Positions 36,842-46,419 of a stretch of DNA of 64,000 bases are shown here, in pieces (the stretch's first letter is position 1; each line of letters begins with the position of its first letter). The position numbers were made by a program, and so were the translations under genes. The notes beneath the pieces were generated by a model. It ran no database searches and had not been told where the DNA came from. It worked only from the letters and a program-made list of their open reading frames with translations. The stretch is from Candidatus Thiodiazotropha endolucinida (GTDB lineage Bacteria; Pseudomonadota; Gammaproteobacteria; Chromatiales; Chromatiaceae): the NCBI RefSeq assembly GCF_001715975.1, contig NZ_MARB01000011.1:1-64000 (forward strand). The letters run 5' to 3'.

Positions 36842-39091
36842 TTACCGTTCATTGTGAAAGCCATAAATCGTTTCCTGCATGGTTTTGTCCACCGTATGGC
36901 CCAGGGTTCCCAGACCCCGCAGCTCGAGCTGCAGCATGAATTTCGTCTCTTCTTCCTCGTCTCTATCTTCATTGGCCACATAGCGCTGGATAAGGGCCCG
37001 AAGTTTCCAGCAGCATCGACCGCCATATTCCAGGCCAAGTATTCTATTCATATTTCGCTCATAAAGGTATGAGTGTTTCCATTTCCCAAACAGGCTGAAT
37101 TGGTGATTGAAGGGCCAATAGAAGGAGAAATCCAGATCTTCGATGGTGTCACGTTTGAAATTGTAATCGAAATTGATGTGTTCCTGCTCGGGTGTGCTAT
37201 AGCGAAGTGTGAAGCGGCCTCTATCGATCCGATCATCTTCCAGGTGGGGATTGTGACGCAGGGTCAGTGTGGTGCGCCAATGGTTTCCCAATCTCGACGA
37301 GAGTTCCGCCACCATGGCGGATGAGGGTTCATCCTCCGTGGCCCCGGTCAATTGTACCTCCCTCTCTTTGCCGTAGTAGATCTGACCGATGCTGGCACGC
37401 AGTCGTTCCATGCCATTGCCGCTCTGGAACCAACGGGTAGTCAGGCCTGCAGATATCTGTCTGGCGTCACCGAAGCGGTCCTTGCCGCTGAAGCGGTTCT
37501 CTTTGAACAGGTTGGTAAAGCTGAGATTGAGATCGGCGCTATCGAAGTCGGGGATATCTGACTGGTCGTCAAAAGGCGCATACAGGGCAAACAGTCTCGG
37601 CTCAAGCGTCTGTAACGCTGGAATGCCGAACCAATGGGTGTCGCGTTCAAATACCAGGCCGCCGTCGAGACTGTAGGCCGGTACAAAATAGTCTGGTCTA
37701 TCATCAGTCGGATTGTCATCTTCATCCAGCCTGTAGGTGGCATAGTTGAGGCTCAGCCTGGGGGTCAGATGACCCCAGCTTCGACGCAACGGCAGACTCA
37801 GCGAAGGGCGAAGCGTGAGCCGTTCACCATTGATCAGGGTATCATGCTTGAAGTGCGTGTATTCGCCACCGAAGCCGATCTTCATGCCCAATGGGTTGGT
37901 CGATCCCCGATAACGGGCGAGCAACTGGGGTAGACGGCGGTAGGGGTGTTGACTCTCGCTCAGGGAGTCATCCACCGTTTGGAACTTCTGTAGGCGGCCC
38001 AGCAGATTCCAACTGCCCAGGTTGTAACGGACTTCTCCGACACGCTCCAGGTGGCGCGTGCTGGTGATGGCCAGACCGGTACCGAAATCCTCCAGATATT
38101 CATTGTCGCTCACCGCATTGGTTTCGATGCGGGTGGTGAGACCGGGTATGGGTCGGCTGACATGATTAAATCGCAAGGCGCTGCGCCGGTCGTCGTGGTG
38201 CGGACTGCTCTGTTTGTCGTCCGGGAGTATTTCACCACTGATCTCCCCGCGCTGCCGTTCACCGAGAAAGCGAAATTCTCCACCCAGCATAACGCCACGC
38301 TTGCTCATCAATCGCGGTGTCAGGGTGGCGTCGTAGTTGGGTGCGATATTGAAATAATAGGGCAGGGTGAGTTCACTCCCCAGACGATTGGATGATCCGA
38401 TCGAGGGTATTAAAAGGCCGGTTTTTCTACGCTCGTCCACCGGGAAAGTGAAATAGGGTATATAGAGTACCGGCAGGCCGGCCAGTTGCAGTCGGGCGTG
38501 GCGTGCGCTACCCCAGCCTTCGGCCATATCGATCTCCAGTTCAGAGGCAACAAGGCTCCAGTCGTTTCTGTCGGGGGGGCATGTTGAGTAGACAACCTTC
38601 TCATAGTGTGACTGATCTTTGCTCGTGAGGGTGATCAATGCCGCGCTGCCTCGGGCGTTATTCTCCGTCAGACGAAACTCGCTGTCACTTAACCAACCCC
38701 GATCATCATCAAGTTCCAGGTAGCCCTGTTGCGCGGTGGCGCGCAGCCCTGTTTGCTGAATGAACAGATTGCCAAATAGTTCAGCGACTCGGTTTTCGTG
38801 GTCGAAGCTGATGCTGTCTGCCTCCGCATAGCCGTCCGGACGCCACAGCTGTACTGATCCGGCAAGCCGACTCGAGCCTGTCGTCTGGTCGAACTCCATA
38901 CGGTCGGCCGCAAGCTGAAGATACTGGTTTTCCAGGGGTGGTGCGGGTAGCGAGAGATCGCTTACGCCAGGCGACCGTTCGCAATAATCCCAGTTGAGTC
39001 CCCGGTCGATACGCATCGGTTCTTCCGCTGTCGTAACCAGGGGTATCAACAGGCCGAGATAAAGGTAAAGCGGGCGTAATCGAGGTGACAT
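36842..39091 (-). CDS. lptD: LPS assembly protein LptD
   Basis: 749 residues. Signal peptide (about 1-22), a periplasmic beta-jellyroll (OstA/LptA-like) domain with LQLAADRMEFDQTTGSSRLAG-type strands, and a C-terminal beta-barrel. Cysteines fit the LptD disulfide scheme: one near residue 37 (DYCERS), one near 170 (YSTCPPD) and an adjacent pair late in the barrel (GGRCCWKL). It inserts LPS in the outer leaflet together with LptE. First gene of the lptD-surA-pdxA operon, divergent from the RND pump genes. Confidence 0.96.
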   Translation of the reverse strand: MSPRLRPLYLYLGLLIPLVTTAEEPMRIDRGLNWDYCERSPGVSDLSLPAPPLENQYLQLAADRMEFDQTTGSSRLAGSVQLWRPDGYAEADSISFDHENRVAELFGNLFIQQTGLRATAQQGYLELDDDRGWLSDSEFRLTENNARGSAALITLTSKDQSHYEKVVYSTCPPDRNDWSLVASELEIDMAEGWGSARHARLQLAGLPVLYIPYFTFPVDERRKTGLLIPSIGSSNRLGSELTLPYYFNIAPNYDATLTPRLMSKRGVMLGGEFRFLGERQRGEISGEILPDDKQSSPHHDDRRSALRFNHVSRPIPGLTTRIETNAVSDNEYLEDFGTGLAITSTRHLERVGEVRYNLGSWNLLGRLQKFQTVDDSLSESQHPYRRLPQLLARYRGSTNPLGMKIGFGGEYTHFKHDTLINGERLTLRPSLSLPLRRSWGHLTPRLSLNYATYRLDEDDNPTDDRPDYFVPAYSLDGGLVFERDTHWFGIPALQTLEPRLFALYAPFDDQSDIPDFDSADLNLSFTNLFKENRFSGKDRFGDARQISAGLTTRWFQSGNGMERLRASIGQIYYGKEREVQLTGATEDEPSSAMVAELSSRLGNHWRTTLTLRHNPHLEDDRIDRGRFTLRYSTPEQEHINFDYNFKRDTIEDLDFSFYWPFNHQFSLFGKWKHSYLYERNMNRILGLEYGGRCCWKLRALIQRYVANEDRDEEEETKFMLQLELRGLGTLGHTVDKTMQETIYGFHNER

Positions 39092-39255
39092 CGAGTTGGC
39101 TGATTGGTGTTTCTGTTCTGGTGATGCGGGTCAGGGAACCAATAGTGTTTTAGGAACTCACTTATGGAAGGCATTGATAATTCATCACGCGACCCTGCAC
39201 AAAATCGCATAGAATCTGCATTACTTCAAATTACACCTGTTCGTTGGTAACACTT

Positions 39256-40437
39256 GTGACCTCAGTTAGACGACGTTTTCTAATCACCCTGGCTATCCTG
39301 ATGAGCACTGTGGTCATCGTCGTGACGCTGTTTATGACCCGTCCCGAAGCCAATGTGGAGATGAAGCAGCCGGGTATTACCCGTGTCGAGGTGGCGGAAG
39401 TGGTACGGCGGGATCTGCTGCCGAAGGTGCCCTTCACCGGTGTGTTGCGTCCACGGCAGATTGCGTCCCTGCGTTTCGAAGTGGCGGGTGAACTGAGTGC
39501 ACGCGAAGTGGAACCCGGCGAGTCCGTATCCCAGGGGGATCTGCTGCTGAGACTGGATAACGAGGACTATCGGGACGCATTGAGCGAGACAGAGTCCCGG
39601 TTGACCGAGACACGGGCCACATTGGAGCGGGATGGGGCATTGCTGAAACTGGCTCGGGAGAACCGACAGCTGGCTGAGCGGGAGTATCAGCGCCTGGAGA
39701 AACTGGGTAAGGGTTCGTTGGCGTCGGTCTCAACCCGGGAGAGTGCGCGCCAGCAGTTGATCAATCTGCAGAGTGAAGAGGCCCGGCTAGTCTTCAGTCA
39801 GCAGAGCAATCAGGCCCGTCTCGCCCGTCAGGAGGCGGCAAACAACCGGGCTCGGCGTAATCTTCAACGCACCCATTTACTGGCACCCTTCAATGGGCGG
39901 GTCAACCGTGTCATGGTTGAGGAGGGCGACTATGTTCAGGGCAACAATCCGGTGCTTGAATTGATCGATGACGCCATGTTGGAGCTTGAGATGGCGGTCA
40001 GCGGCGATGTCGCTGCCGCTTTGTCTCTGGGGCAACCGTTGAGTGTGAAAGTGGATAGTCGTGATGTGGGTGGTGAACTGGTAGCCCTGCAGATCGATCC
40101 GGACCCTCAGACCCATACTCATCCCCTGCGAATCAGGATACCGGGGCAGGGATTGCTGCCTGGACAGCTCGGCAGGGTGGATCTGCCCCTGCGTCCCAGA
40201 AAGGATGCCCTGGTGGTGCCTGTCTCCGCCGTGATGCGGGAGGAGGGTAAGCACTATGTCTTTCTGGTGCAAGGGAGCCGTCTGGTGCGTCGGCAGGTGG
40301 TGACCGGTATACGCCAGGGTGATTTGCAGTTGTTACTGCAGGGGGTGAAACAGGGTGATCTGCTGGTTGCCCGGGATGTAGAAGTGCTCAGCCACGATAT
40401 CGAGGTTCAGGTCGAACCCGGCGGTGAAGTACCTTGA
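39256..40437 (+). CDS. RND efflux periplasmic adaptor subunit
   Basis: About 393 residues. N-terminal membrane anchor (FLITLAILMSTVVIVVTLF), then a biotinyl-lipoyl-like half (ASLRFEVAGELSAREVEPGE), a long alpha-helical hairpin (about 100-200, LTETRATLERDGALLKLARENRQLAEREYQRLEKLG), the second lipoyl half (LLAPFNGRVNRVMVEEGDYV) and beta-barrel domains. It links an RND pump to an outer membrane channel; no TolC-like gene is in the window. GTG at 39256 is used; TTG at 39244 is the alternative, with no decisive ribosome binding site. Overlaps the permease start. Confidence 0.92.
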   Translation: MTSVRRRFLITLAILMSTVVIVVTLFMTRPEANVEMKQPGITRVEVAEVVRRDLLPKVPFTGVLRPRQIASLRFEVAGELSAREVEPGESVSQGDLLLRLDNEDYRDALSETESRLTETRATLERDGALLKLARENRQLAEREYQRLEKLGKGSLASVSTRESARQQLINLQSEEARLVFSQQSNQARLARQEAANNRARRNLQRTHLLAPFNGRVNRVMVEEGDYVQGNNPVLELIDDAMLELEMAVSGDVAAALSLGQPLSVKVDSRDVGGELVALQIDPDPQTHTHPLRIRIPGQGLLPGQLGRVDLPLRPRKDALVVPVSAVMREEGKHYVFLVQGSRLVRRQVVTGIRQGDLQLLLQGVKQGDLLVARDVEVLSHDIEVQVEPGGEVP

Positions 40438-43400
40438 TCGATTTTTCCATCCGAAATCCCCTGATGGTCAACCTGATGCTGGTGATCATACTATTGACGG
40501 GAGTGATCTCCTGGTACGCCATGCCGCAAGAGATGTTTCCCGTGGTGGAACAGGATAAGGTCAGGATCACCACCGTCTTCGAGGGTGCCTCGCCGGAAGA
40601 GATGGAGCGTCAGGTCACTCTCCCCATCGAACAGGAACTGGATGGCTTGGCCGACATCGATGTCGTCAGCTCCACCAGCAGCGAGGGTAGTTCAAGTATC
40701 CTTATCGAGCTGAAAAGCGGTTCCGATGTGGACAATTTCATGCGCAAGGTCAGAACCGCTCTCGATCAGGTGGATGATCTGCCTGACGAGGCGGAGGAGC
40801 CTGAACTGGCACGGCTCGAGACCCGCTTTCCGGTCATTTCGGTGAGCCTGTTCGGTAGCATATCCCGGGGCGAGTTGTATCGCATCGCCACGGACATCAA
40901 GGATCAGCTGATCCAATTGCCGGGTGTTGCATCCGTGGGTATGGCCGGTGATCGCGAATGGGAGGTCTGGGTGGTTGTCGATCCCCGGGTGATGGCGGCC
41001 TTGAGCGTCTCACTCAATCAGATAGCCCATGCCTTGCGGAACAACCTGCGCGATCTGCCCGGCGGCACCCTTAAATCATCCGGAGGCGATATACGCTTGC
41101 GGGGCATGGGAGTACCTCCCGACCCCGACCGGATGGCAGCGATCGTATTGCGTCATGATGAACAGGGCGGGCAGCTGCGATTGGGTGATCTGGCGCAGGT
41201 ACAGCTGCGTCTGGAGGAGTCCCAGACTCTGGGTCGATTCAATGGCAAGCCGTCCGTCAACATGACCATCAACAAGACCAGCCAGGCATCCACCATCGAT
41301 GTGGCGAATCTGGTGAACGAATTCGTCTTGGAGCATAGAGGGACACTGCCAGCGGGGGTCAGTCTGGGGCTCTTCAACGATCTCTCGGTGTATGTGAAGA
41401 ACCGTCTAGACACCGTCAAGTCATCGGGGATTGTCGGGCTTGCCCTGGTGCTGCTGGCGCTCTACCTGATGCTCAATTTCCGGGTCGCTTTCATCACTGC
41501 GCTGGGTATTCCGGTCTCTTTCCTGGTAGCCGTGATAGCCTTGCATATGCTGGGTTACAGCATCAATATGGTCTCTCTGTTTGCATTTCTGATTGCGCTA
41601 GGCTTGATCGTAGATGATGCCATCATCGTCAATGAGAATATCTATCGCCATCTGGAGATGGGCGAGTCACCGGCAGCGGCGGCTGCTCTGGGCACCAAGG
41701 AGGTCTATTGGCCTGTGGTGGCCTCGACCACCACAACTATTGCCGCCTTCATGCCGATGTTTGCCATCGGCGGCACCATGGGTGCATTCATTGCGGTGAT
41801 ACCGGTGGTGGTCAGCGCCTCCCTGGCGGGTTCCCTGCTGGAGGCCTTCGGGGTGTTGCCTTCTCACGCCAAGGAGTTTTTGCGTGCCACCAGAGAGCGA
41901 AAACCGGGACGAATCGATTGGAGTGCATTGAATCGCCGCTATACCCAGCTATTGAGAAGATGCCTCGACTATCGCTATCCGGTGGCCATGTTGAGCATCG
42001 GTGTGCTGGCGATCACGATTGTATTTGCCCAGACCCGTATTCCCTTTCTCCTCTTCAGTCATGTGGATGTGGGACAGTTCTTCGTTAATGTGGAAGCACC
42101 CAGTACCTATAGCATCGATGATGCATCGCGTCTGGCGGACAAGCTTGAAGAGACGCTGATGCAAACACTGAAAGAAGACGAACTGGAGACTTTGCTGAGC
42201 AATGTGGGGGTGATGTTCATAGACTTTCACCGGGTGAAGATCGGTAGCCGTTATATTCAGTTGATTGTCGACCTGAAACAGCAGAAACCCAGAGGCTTTA
42301 TCGAGCGCTGGATATCGCCGCTGGTGAGTCTGAAATTCTCCTGGGAAGGCAGCCGCGAGCGAAGTTCAAAAGCGGTCATAGAAGATGTACGCCAGGCCTT
42401 GCAGCAGATACCGGGTATACAGCGCATGTCCATCCTGCGTACCCAGGGCGGGCCGGCAGGTGCTGATATTGAGATCGGCGTTGTGGGTGAATCGGTCGAT
42501 CGCATCAGTCAAACCGCAGAGACGATTCGCACCTATCTGAGCCGTATGCCGGGCGTGTCTGATGCCAGGCAGGATATGGACCCGGGCAAACTTGAGTATC
42601 GCTATCAGCTGAATGAGCGAGGACGTCGCCTGGGACTCACCCAGACCGAACTCTCGAATGCGGTACGCACCGGTTTTCTCGGTTTGAAGCTGGCCCACGT
42701 GAGCTGGCGCGACAAACGCATACCCGTTCGCCTGATCTACAATGACGAACTGCGCCGCGATGCCGGCGCCCTGGAGCGATTGCCCATTACCCTGGATGAT
42801 GGACGCACCCTCTACCTGGGTGATGTGGCGGATATCGTGGAGGCGAGAGGCTACAACAGTATCAACCGGCGAAATCTTCATCGATTGGCCACCATTACTG
42901 CGGAAGTCGATCCGAAGGTCACCACGCCCAATCAGGTGTTGGAACGGATAACCACCGAGTTCAGTCGGCTCGCTGAAGGTCAGCGCCTCATCTTCCTCGG
43001 AGAGAAGAAAAAGGCCGAAGAGTCGATTATCGGCATGCAGCGTGCGGGCGTGATCGCTTTGGCGATTATCTTTTTCATATTGGCCGCGCTGTTTAGATCG
43101 CTGCTTGATCCGTTGGTGGTGATGTTCGCAATCCCCTTCGGTGCAATCGGCGTCATCGTGGGACATGTGATGTTCGATTTTCATCTGCAATTCCTGTCCC
43201 TGATCGGCTTTCTCGCGCTGACAGGAATCGTGGTTAACGATTCATTGATCCTGATCGATTTCGCCAAGCGCTTGAGACGTGAGGGATGGGAACGCAAAGC
43301 AGCCCTGGTGGAAGCGGGACGGGTGCGTATCAGACCGATACTGTTGACCAGCGCAACCACCTTTCTCGGTATCTCTCCGTTAATCTTTTTCGCCACCGGG

Positions 43401-43577
43401 CAGACGGCATTTCTCTCGCCGATGGCGGTCAGTCTTGGATTCGGGCTGTTGTTTGCGACGGTGTTGATCCTGCTCGCGCTCCCCTGTTTCTATCTCATTG
43501 CGGATGATATGAGGATACGTGTCACTTCCCGTTTCGGAGCCGGGGAGGATAATGCGGTCCTGGCAACAGATAACTGA
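40434..43577 (+). CDS. RND efflux transporter permease
   Basis: 1047 residues, twelve membrane helices and two large periplasmic loops typical of AcrB/MdtB-type pumps. IDFSIRNPLMVN is the usual amino end, from a TTG start overlapping the adaptor stop with GGTGA upstream. The proton-relay aspartates lie in LGLIVDDAIIVNENIYRHLE. The second half repeats the fold (GFLALTGIVVNDSLILIDFAKR). Substrate cannot be told from sequence; the class with this gene pair is annotated as multidrug or hydrophobic compound export. It sits between lptD and amgK. Confidence 0.94.
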   Translation: MIDFSIRNPLMVNLMLVIILLTGVISWYAMPQEMFPVVEQDKVRITTVFEGASPEEMERQVTLPIEQELDGLADIDVVSSTSSEGSSSILIELKSGSDVDNFMRKVRTALDQVDDLPDEAEEPELARLETRFPVISVSLFGSISRGELYRIATDIKDQLIQLPGVASVGMAGDREWEVWVVVDPRVMAALSVSLNQIAHALRNNLRDLPGGTLKSSGGDIRLRGMGVPPDPDRMAAIVLRHDEQGGQLRLGDLAQVQLRLEESQTLGRFNGKPSVNMTINKTSQASTIDVANLVNEFVLEHRGTLPAGVSLGLFNDLSVYVKNRLDTVKSSGIVGLALVLLALYLMLNFRVAFITALGIPVSFLVAVIALHMLGYSINMVSLFAFLIALGLIVDDAIIVNENIYRHLEMGESPAAAAALGTKEVYWPVVASTTTTIAAFMPMFAIGGTMGAFIAVIPVVVSASLAGSLLEAFGVLPSHAKEFLRATRERKPGRIDWSALNRRYTQLLRRCLDYRYPVAMLSIGVLAITIVFAQTRIPFLLFSHVDVGQFFVNVEAPSTYSIDDASRLADKLEETLMQTLKEDELETLLSNVGVMFIDFHRVKIGSRYIQLIVDLKQQKPRGFIERWISPLVSLKFSWEGSRERSSKAVIEDVRQALQQIPGIQRMSILRTQGGPAGADIEIGVVGESVDRISQTAETIRTYLSRMPGVSDARQDMDPGKLEYRYQLNERGRRLGLTQTELSNAVRTGFLGLKLAHVSWRDKRIPVRLIYNDELRRDAGALERLPITLDDGRTLYLGDVADIVEARGYNSINRRNLHRLATITAEVDPKVTTPNQVLERITTEFSRLAEGQRLIFLGEKKKAEESIIGMQRAGVIALAIIFFILAALFRSLLDPLVVMFAIPFGAIGVIVGHVMFDFHLQFLSLIGFLALTGIVVNDSLILIDFAKRLRREGWERKAALVEAGRVRIRPILLTSATTFLGISPLIFFATGQTAFLSPMAVSLGFGLLFATVLILLALPCFYLIADDMRIRVTSRFGAGEDNAVLATDN

Positions 43578-43596
43578 TTTCATTAAACCCTCTTCT

Positions 43597-43604
43597 GGTA
43601 CAAT
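43597..43604 (+). promoter_or_regulatory. Extended -10 promoter upstream of amgK
   Basis: TGGTACAAT (TGn plus TACAAT at 43599-43604) lies about 60 nt before the amgK start, suggesting transcription independent of the RND genes. The -35 region is weak. Confidence 0.35.
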
Positions 43605-43663
43605 CATCAGGCCCAGACTGGCCGGATTGCCTCATTTCAAAGTCACAGATTAATTAGAAAACG

Positions 43664-44653
43664 ATGCCACAACGAATAGAACAATTGAAAAAGTGGTTGG
43701 TGTCGTTGCCAGAGTTATCGGATTACTCATTCGAACCTGCTTCCAACGACGCAAGTTTTCGTCGCTATTTTCGCTTAATCGAAAATGGAAAAAGTTATAT
43801 CGCCATGGATGCCCCTCCGGATAGAGAGGATTCCAGGCCCTTTGTGAAAGTGGCGGAAGCCCTCGAGTCAATCGGTCTTAACGTACCGCATATCTATGCG
43901 CGGGATCTCACCCAGGGATTTATGCTGCTCGAGGATCTCGGCACTGAGCTCTATCTTGACAGGCTGTCATCGGAAACCGTCGACAGGCTCTACGGTGATG
44001 CCCTGGGTGCATTGGCCACGCTGCAGGCCTGTGGGCCGCGTGATGGTCTGCCGAAATATGACCGGGCCCTGTTGATGCAGGAGATGGCGCTGTTTCGGGA
44101 TTGGCTGTTACTGCAGGAACTGAGCCTCTCTTTGACACATGAAGAACACTCGATGTTGCAACGGGTATTCGAACTGCTGGTGGATAGTGCTCTGCAGCAA
44201 CCGCAGGTCTGCGTGCATCGTGACTACCATTCGCGCAATTTGATGGTAACGGCAAGGCATAATCCAGGTATTCTCGATTTCCAGGATGCGGTGATAGGCC
44301 CGGTTACCTATGATTTAGTGTCGCTGTTGCGTGATTGCTATGTAAGCTGGCCGGATGGGCGGGTTCGTGACTGGGCGATAGGGTATTACGAGCTTGCGGT
44401 TCAGTCCGGAATATTAGGTTCCGAGCATGAAGCGCGGTTTCTGACTTGGTTTGATCTGATGGGCGTACAGCGTCATCTCAAAGCGAGTGGGATATTCGCC
44501 AGGTTATACAGGCGTGACGGCAAACCGGGTTATTTGAAAGAGATTCCGCGAACACTCGGCTATATCACCCAACTGAAAACCGAGTCCCTACCGCTGCAAG
44601 AGCTTGGTGAATTTATCCAGGTCCGGGTCTTGCCATACCTGAAAGCCGCTTGA
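43664..44653 (+). CDS. amgK: Anomeric MurNAc/GlcNAc kinase (aminoglycoside phosphotransferase family)
   Basis: 329 residues of the APH fold. The catalytic loop is VCVHRDYHSRNL, and the metal-binding Asp lies in GILDFQDAV. SNDASFRRYFRL and the end LPYLKAA match AmgK, which phosphorylates MurNAc or GlcNAc at C1 for cell wall recycling that bypasses de novo synthesis. In many gammaproteobacteria amgK sits beside lptD and is followed by murU; the lptD linkage holds here, but murU is absent downstream. The alternative is an uncharacterised sugar kinase of the same family. Confidence 0.85.
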   Translation: MPQRIEQLKKWLVSLPELSDYSFEPASNDASFRRYFRLIENGKSYIAMDAPPDREDSRPFVKVAEALESIGLNVPHIYARDLTQGFMLLEDLGTELYLDRLSSETVDRLYGDALGALATLQACGPRDGLPKYDRALLMQEMALFRDWLLLQELSLSLTHEEHSMLQRVFELLVDSALQQPQVCVHRDYHSRNLMVTARHNPGILDFQDAVIGPVTYDLVSLLRDCYVSWPDGRVRDWAIGYYELAVQSGILGSEHEARFLTWFDLMGVQRHLKASGIFARLYRRDGKPGYLKEIPRTLGYITQLKTESLPLQELGEFIQVRVLPYLKAA

Positions 44654-44745
44654 AAAATGCCACTGTGCGTTGCCATTGTTCATTTTGTATCAGCAACTTC
44701 ACTCCCCGCACCTTGGGAAGCGCTTTTCAGCTGCGCCAGAGAGGC

Positions 44746-44765
44746 TTGGATTAGTGGTAACAGGC
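44746..44765 (+). repeat. Dispersed end-repeat, copy upstream of the porin
   Basis: TTGGATTAGTGGTAACAGGC matches 46319-46338 at 19 of 20 positions in the same orientation, so the two form direct repeats bracketing the porin gene. Confidence 0.55.
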
Positions 44766-45076
44766 TACAAGGTTATCCTATCAATCAGACAATTCATGCC
44801 AGTTTTTTATGTTGCCTGTTACGATCATAATCTAATCCTCTGATTTTCTGTGACTTGACAGGGTGTTACGGCGTGTGTTGTTGTTGCTCTTTCCGGCCTA
44901 AAATTACCGCAACAATAACTGAGTGATGCACTCAGGAATAAACCGGTAAATTCCTAGAAATTCTTTAAACTAATTTTTATAACCCATTGATGTTCTGTTT
45001 TTTGAGTCTTGCCTTATCGTTGGTGTCGTAAATTTACAACAGCTATTTTTTCTGTGTCTTTTTTGCAAAGAAACAC

Positions 45077-45105
45077 TTGCAATTTGCCACGCTGTTGACT
45101 AATAT
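45077..45105 (+). promoter_or_regulatory. Sigma-70 promoter of the porin gene
   Basis: TTGCAA at 45077-45082, a 17-bp spacer and TAATAT at 45100-45105. Predicted transcription start about 45112, giving a 41-nt leader with GGAG before the ATG at 45153. Confidence 0.6.
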
Positions 45106-45152
45106 TCGCATCGTAGTCAATTTTCTACCCATCAATTCTCGGAGTTAACTCA

Positions 45153-46163
45153 ATGAAAAAAGTACTCTCTCTGGCAATTGCAGCTGCACTGGTGGCTCCT
45201 GCCGCAGTCATGGCTGATGCCACTTTGTTTGGTAAAGCACACTTCATCATCGAAAATGTTGATGATGGTGATCAAGACGTTTGGGGCGTGGACAGCATCC
45301 ACTCTCGCGTTGGTGTGAAAGGCAGCGAAGACCTGGGTGGCGGACTCAAGGCTCTCTATCACTTCGAATTCAAAGTACACAATGATGACGGCGCTGACGG
45401 TCTTGGCGATCGTAATCAGTTCATCGGCCTGTCCGGTGGTTTCGGTACCGCTCTGTTGGGTACTCATGACACCCCAATGAAGATGTCCCAGGGTAAATTC
45501 GACGAGTTCGGCGATCTGCCGAATGGTGACCTTGCCAACGTGATTCCTGGCGATGACCGCCTTGAGAACGTCATCGCATACGTCTCTCCTGCCATGGGCG
45601 GTCTGACCTTCGTCGGCGCTCTGGTCCCCGGTGAGAGAGGTGACCTCGATCTGGACGGTATTGCCGATCATATCTCCCTGGCCGGTCTCTACAGCAATGG
45701 CCCGCTCTTCGCATCTCTGGCCTACAACAGCTATGACCTCGGTTCTGCAGTAGACGCTGAACCTTCACTGCTGCGCGCTACCGCTGTCTGGAATGGCGGA
45801 ATGTGGCAGGCTGGTGTCATGTTTGCTTCCATGGATCTGGACCTCGACGGTGTGGACGATCCTGATTACCTCGGTCTGAGCGGTCACGTCAAAGTTGGCG
45901 GCGCTGGCAAGATCAAGGCTCAGTACCTGATGGGTGATTCCACCAATGGTGGTGTTACTGCGCTGGTACCTGGTTTTTCACCGAATGTAAACGTTGGTAT
46001 GCCTGTTGCCGATCCTGAGAACGAAGTCACTCAGTTCAGCGTTGGTTACGAGCATGCAATGAGCAAGCGCACCGTAGCTCACGTTGGCTTCACCTCTTAT
46101 GAAGAAGACGAGACCGATGTTGAATCTGATGCATTCTTCGCTGGTCTGATCCACAACTTCTAA
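45153..46163 (+). CDS. Outer membrane general porin
   Basis: 336 residues with a signal peptide (about 1-22, LAIAAALVAPAAVMA) and a beta-barrel of the Gram-negative porin class: ATLFGKAHFIIENV at the mature start, SRVGVKGSEDLGGGLKALYHFEF, NQFIGLSGGFGTALLGTHDTP, and an aromatic C-terminus GLIHNF ending in Phe as BAM requires. Strongly acidic loops suggest cation preference. A good promoter, a short leader with GGAG, and a strong terminator mark a highly expressed single-gene unit. Confidence 0.95.
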   Translation: MKKVLSLAIAAALVAPAAVMADATLFGKAHFIIENVDDGDQDVWGVDSIHSRVGVKGSEDLGGGLKALYHFEFKVHNDDGADGLGDRNQFIGLSGGFGTALLGTHDTPMKMSQGKFDEFGDLPNGDLANVIPGDDRLENVIAYVSPAMGGLTFVGALVPGERGDLDLDGIADHISLAGLYSNGPLFASLAYNSYDLGSAVDAEPSLLRATAVWNGGMWQAGVMFASMDLDLDGVDDPDYLGLSGHVKVGGAGKIKAQYLMGDSTNGGVTALVPGFSPNVNVGMPVADPENEVTQFSVGYEHAMSKRTVAHVGFTSYEEDETDVESDAFFAGLIHNF

Positions 46164-46191
46164 TAGTTCACAAGACTATTTCGAGTTGAGA

Positions 46192-46222
46192 AACGGGGCC
46201 TATCGGCCCCGTTTTTTTTTTT
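46192..46222 (+). terminator. Rho-independent terminator of the porin gene
   Basis: Stem AACGGGGCC (46192-46200), loop TATC, stem GGCCCCGTT (46205-46213), then a long T-run to 46222. About 30 nt after the stop codon. Confidence 0.93.
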
Positions 46223-46274
46223 CAGGTTTTTATACTTCCAATCCCCGCTGTTTCATATAAAAACTACCTCTCTT

Positions 46275-46343
46275 CTAGGGCCTGTTAACACTAATCCAAT
46301 ACGCCCCAGCAGGGCGTATTGGATTAGTGTTAACAGGCCCTAG
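46275..46343. repeat. 69-nt hairpin with 32-bp perfect stem
   Basis: Arm 46275-46306 (starting CTAGGGCCTGTTAACACT) is exactly complementary to 46312-46343 around a five-base loop CAGCA. The outer CTAG on each side may be part of the stem or a 4-bp target duplication. The end sequence recurs at 20698-20714 (17 nt identical) and 44746-44765 (19/20). It contains no ORF. Likely a small non-autonomous palindromic element or two fused transposon ends. Confidence 0.85.
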
Positions 46344-46419
46344 GCCCATATCACAGGCTTAATGTCTTTGCGCGATTGGCGGATATTCGTGTATTGCAGT
46401 CAAATTACAATTTACGCAC

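Larger units (their letters stand above)
44654..45152. other. 499-nt region upstream of the porin
   Basis: AT-rich and without a convincing ORF. It contains the repeat at 44746-44765 and the porin promoter at 45077-45105. A small RNA cannot be excluded but no terminator-bounded transcript is visible. Confidence 0.6.
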
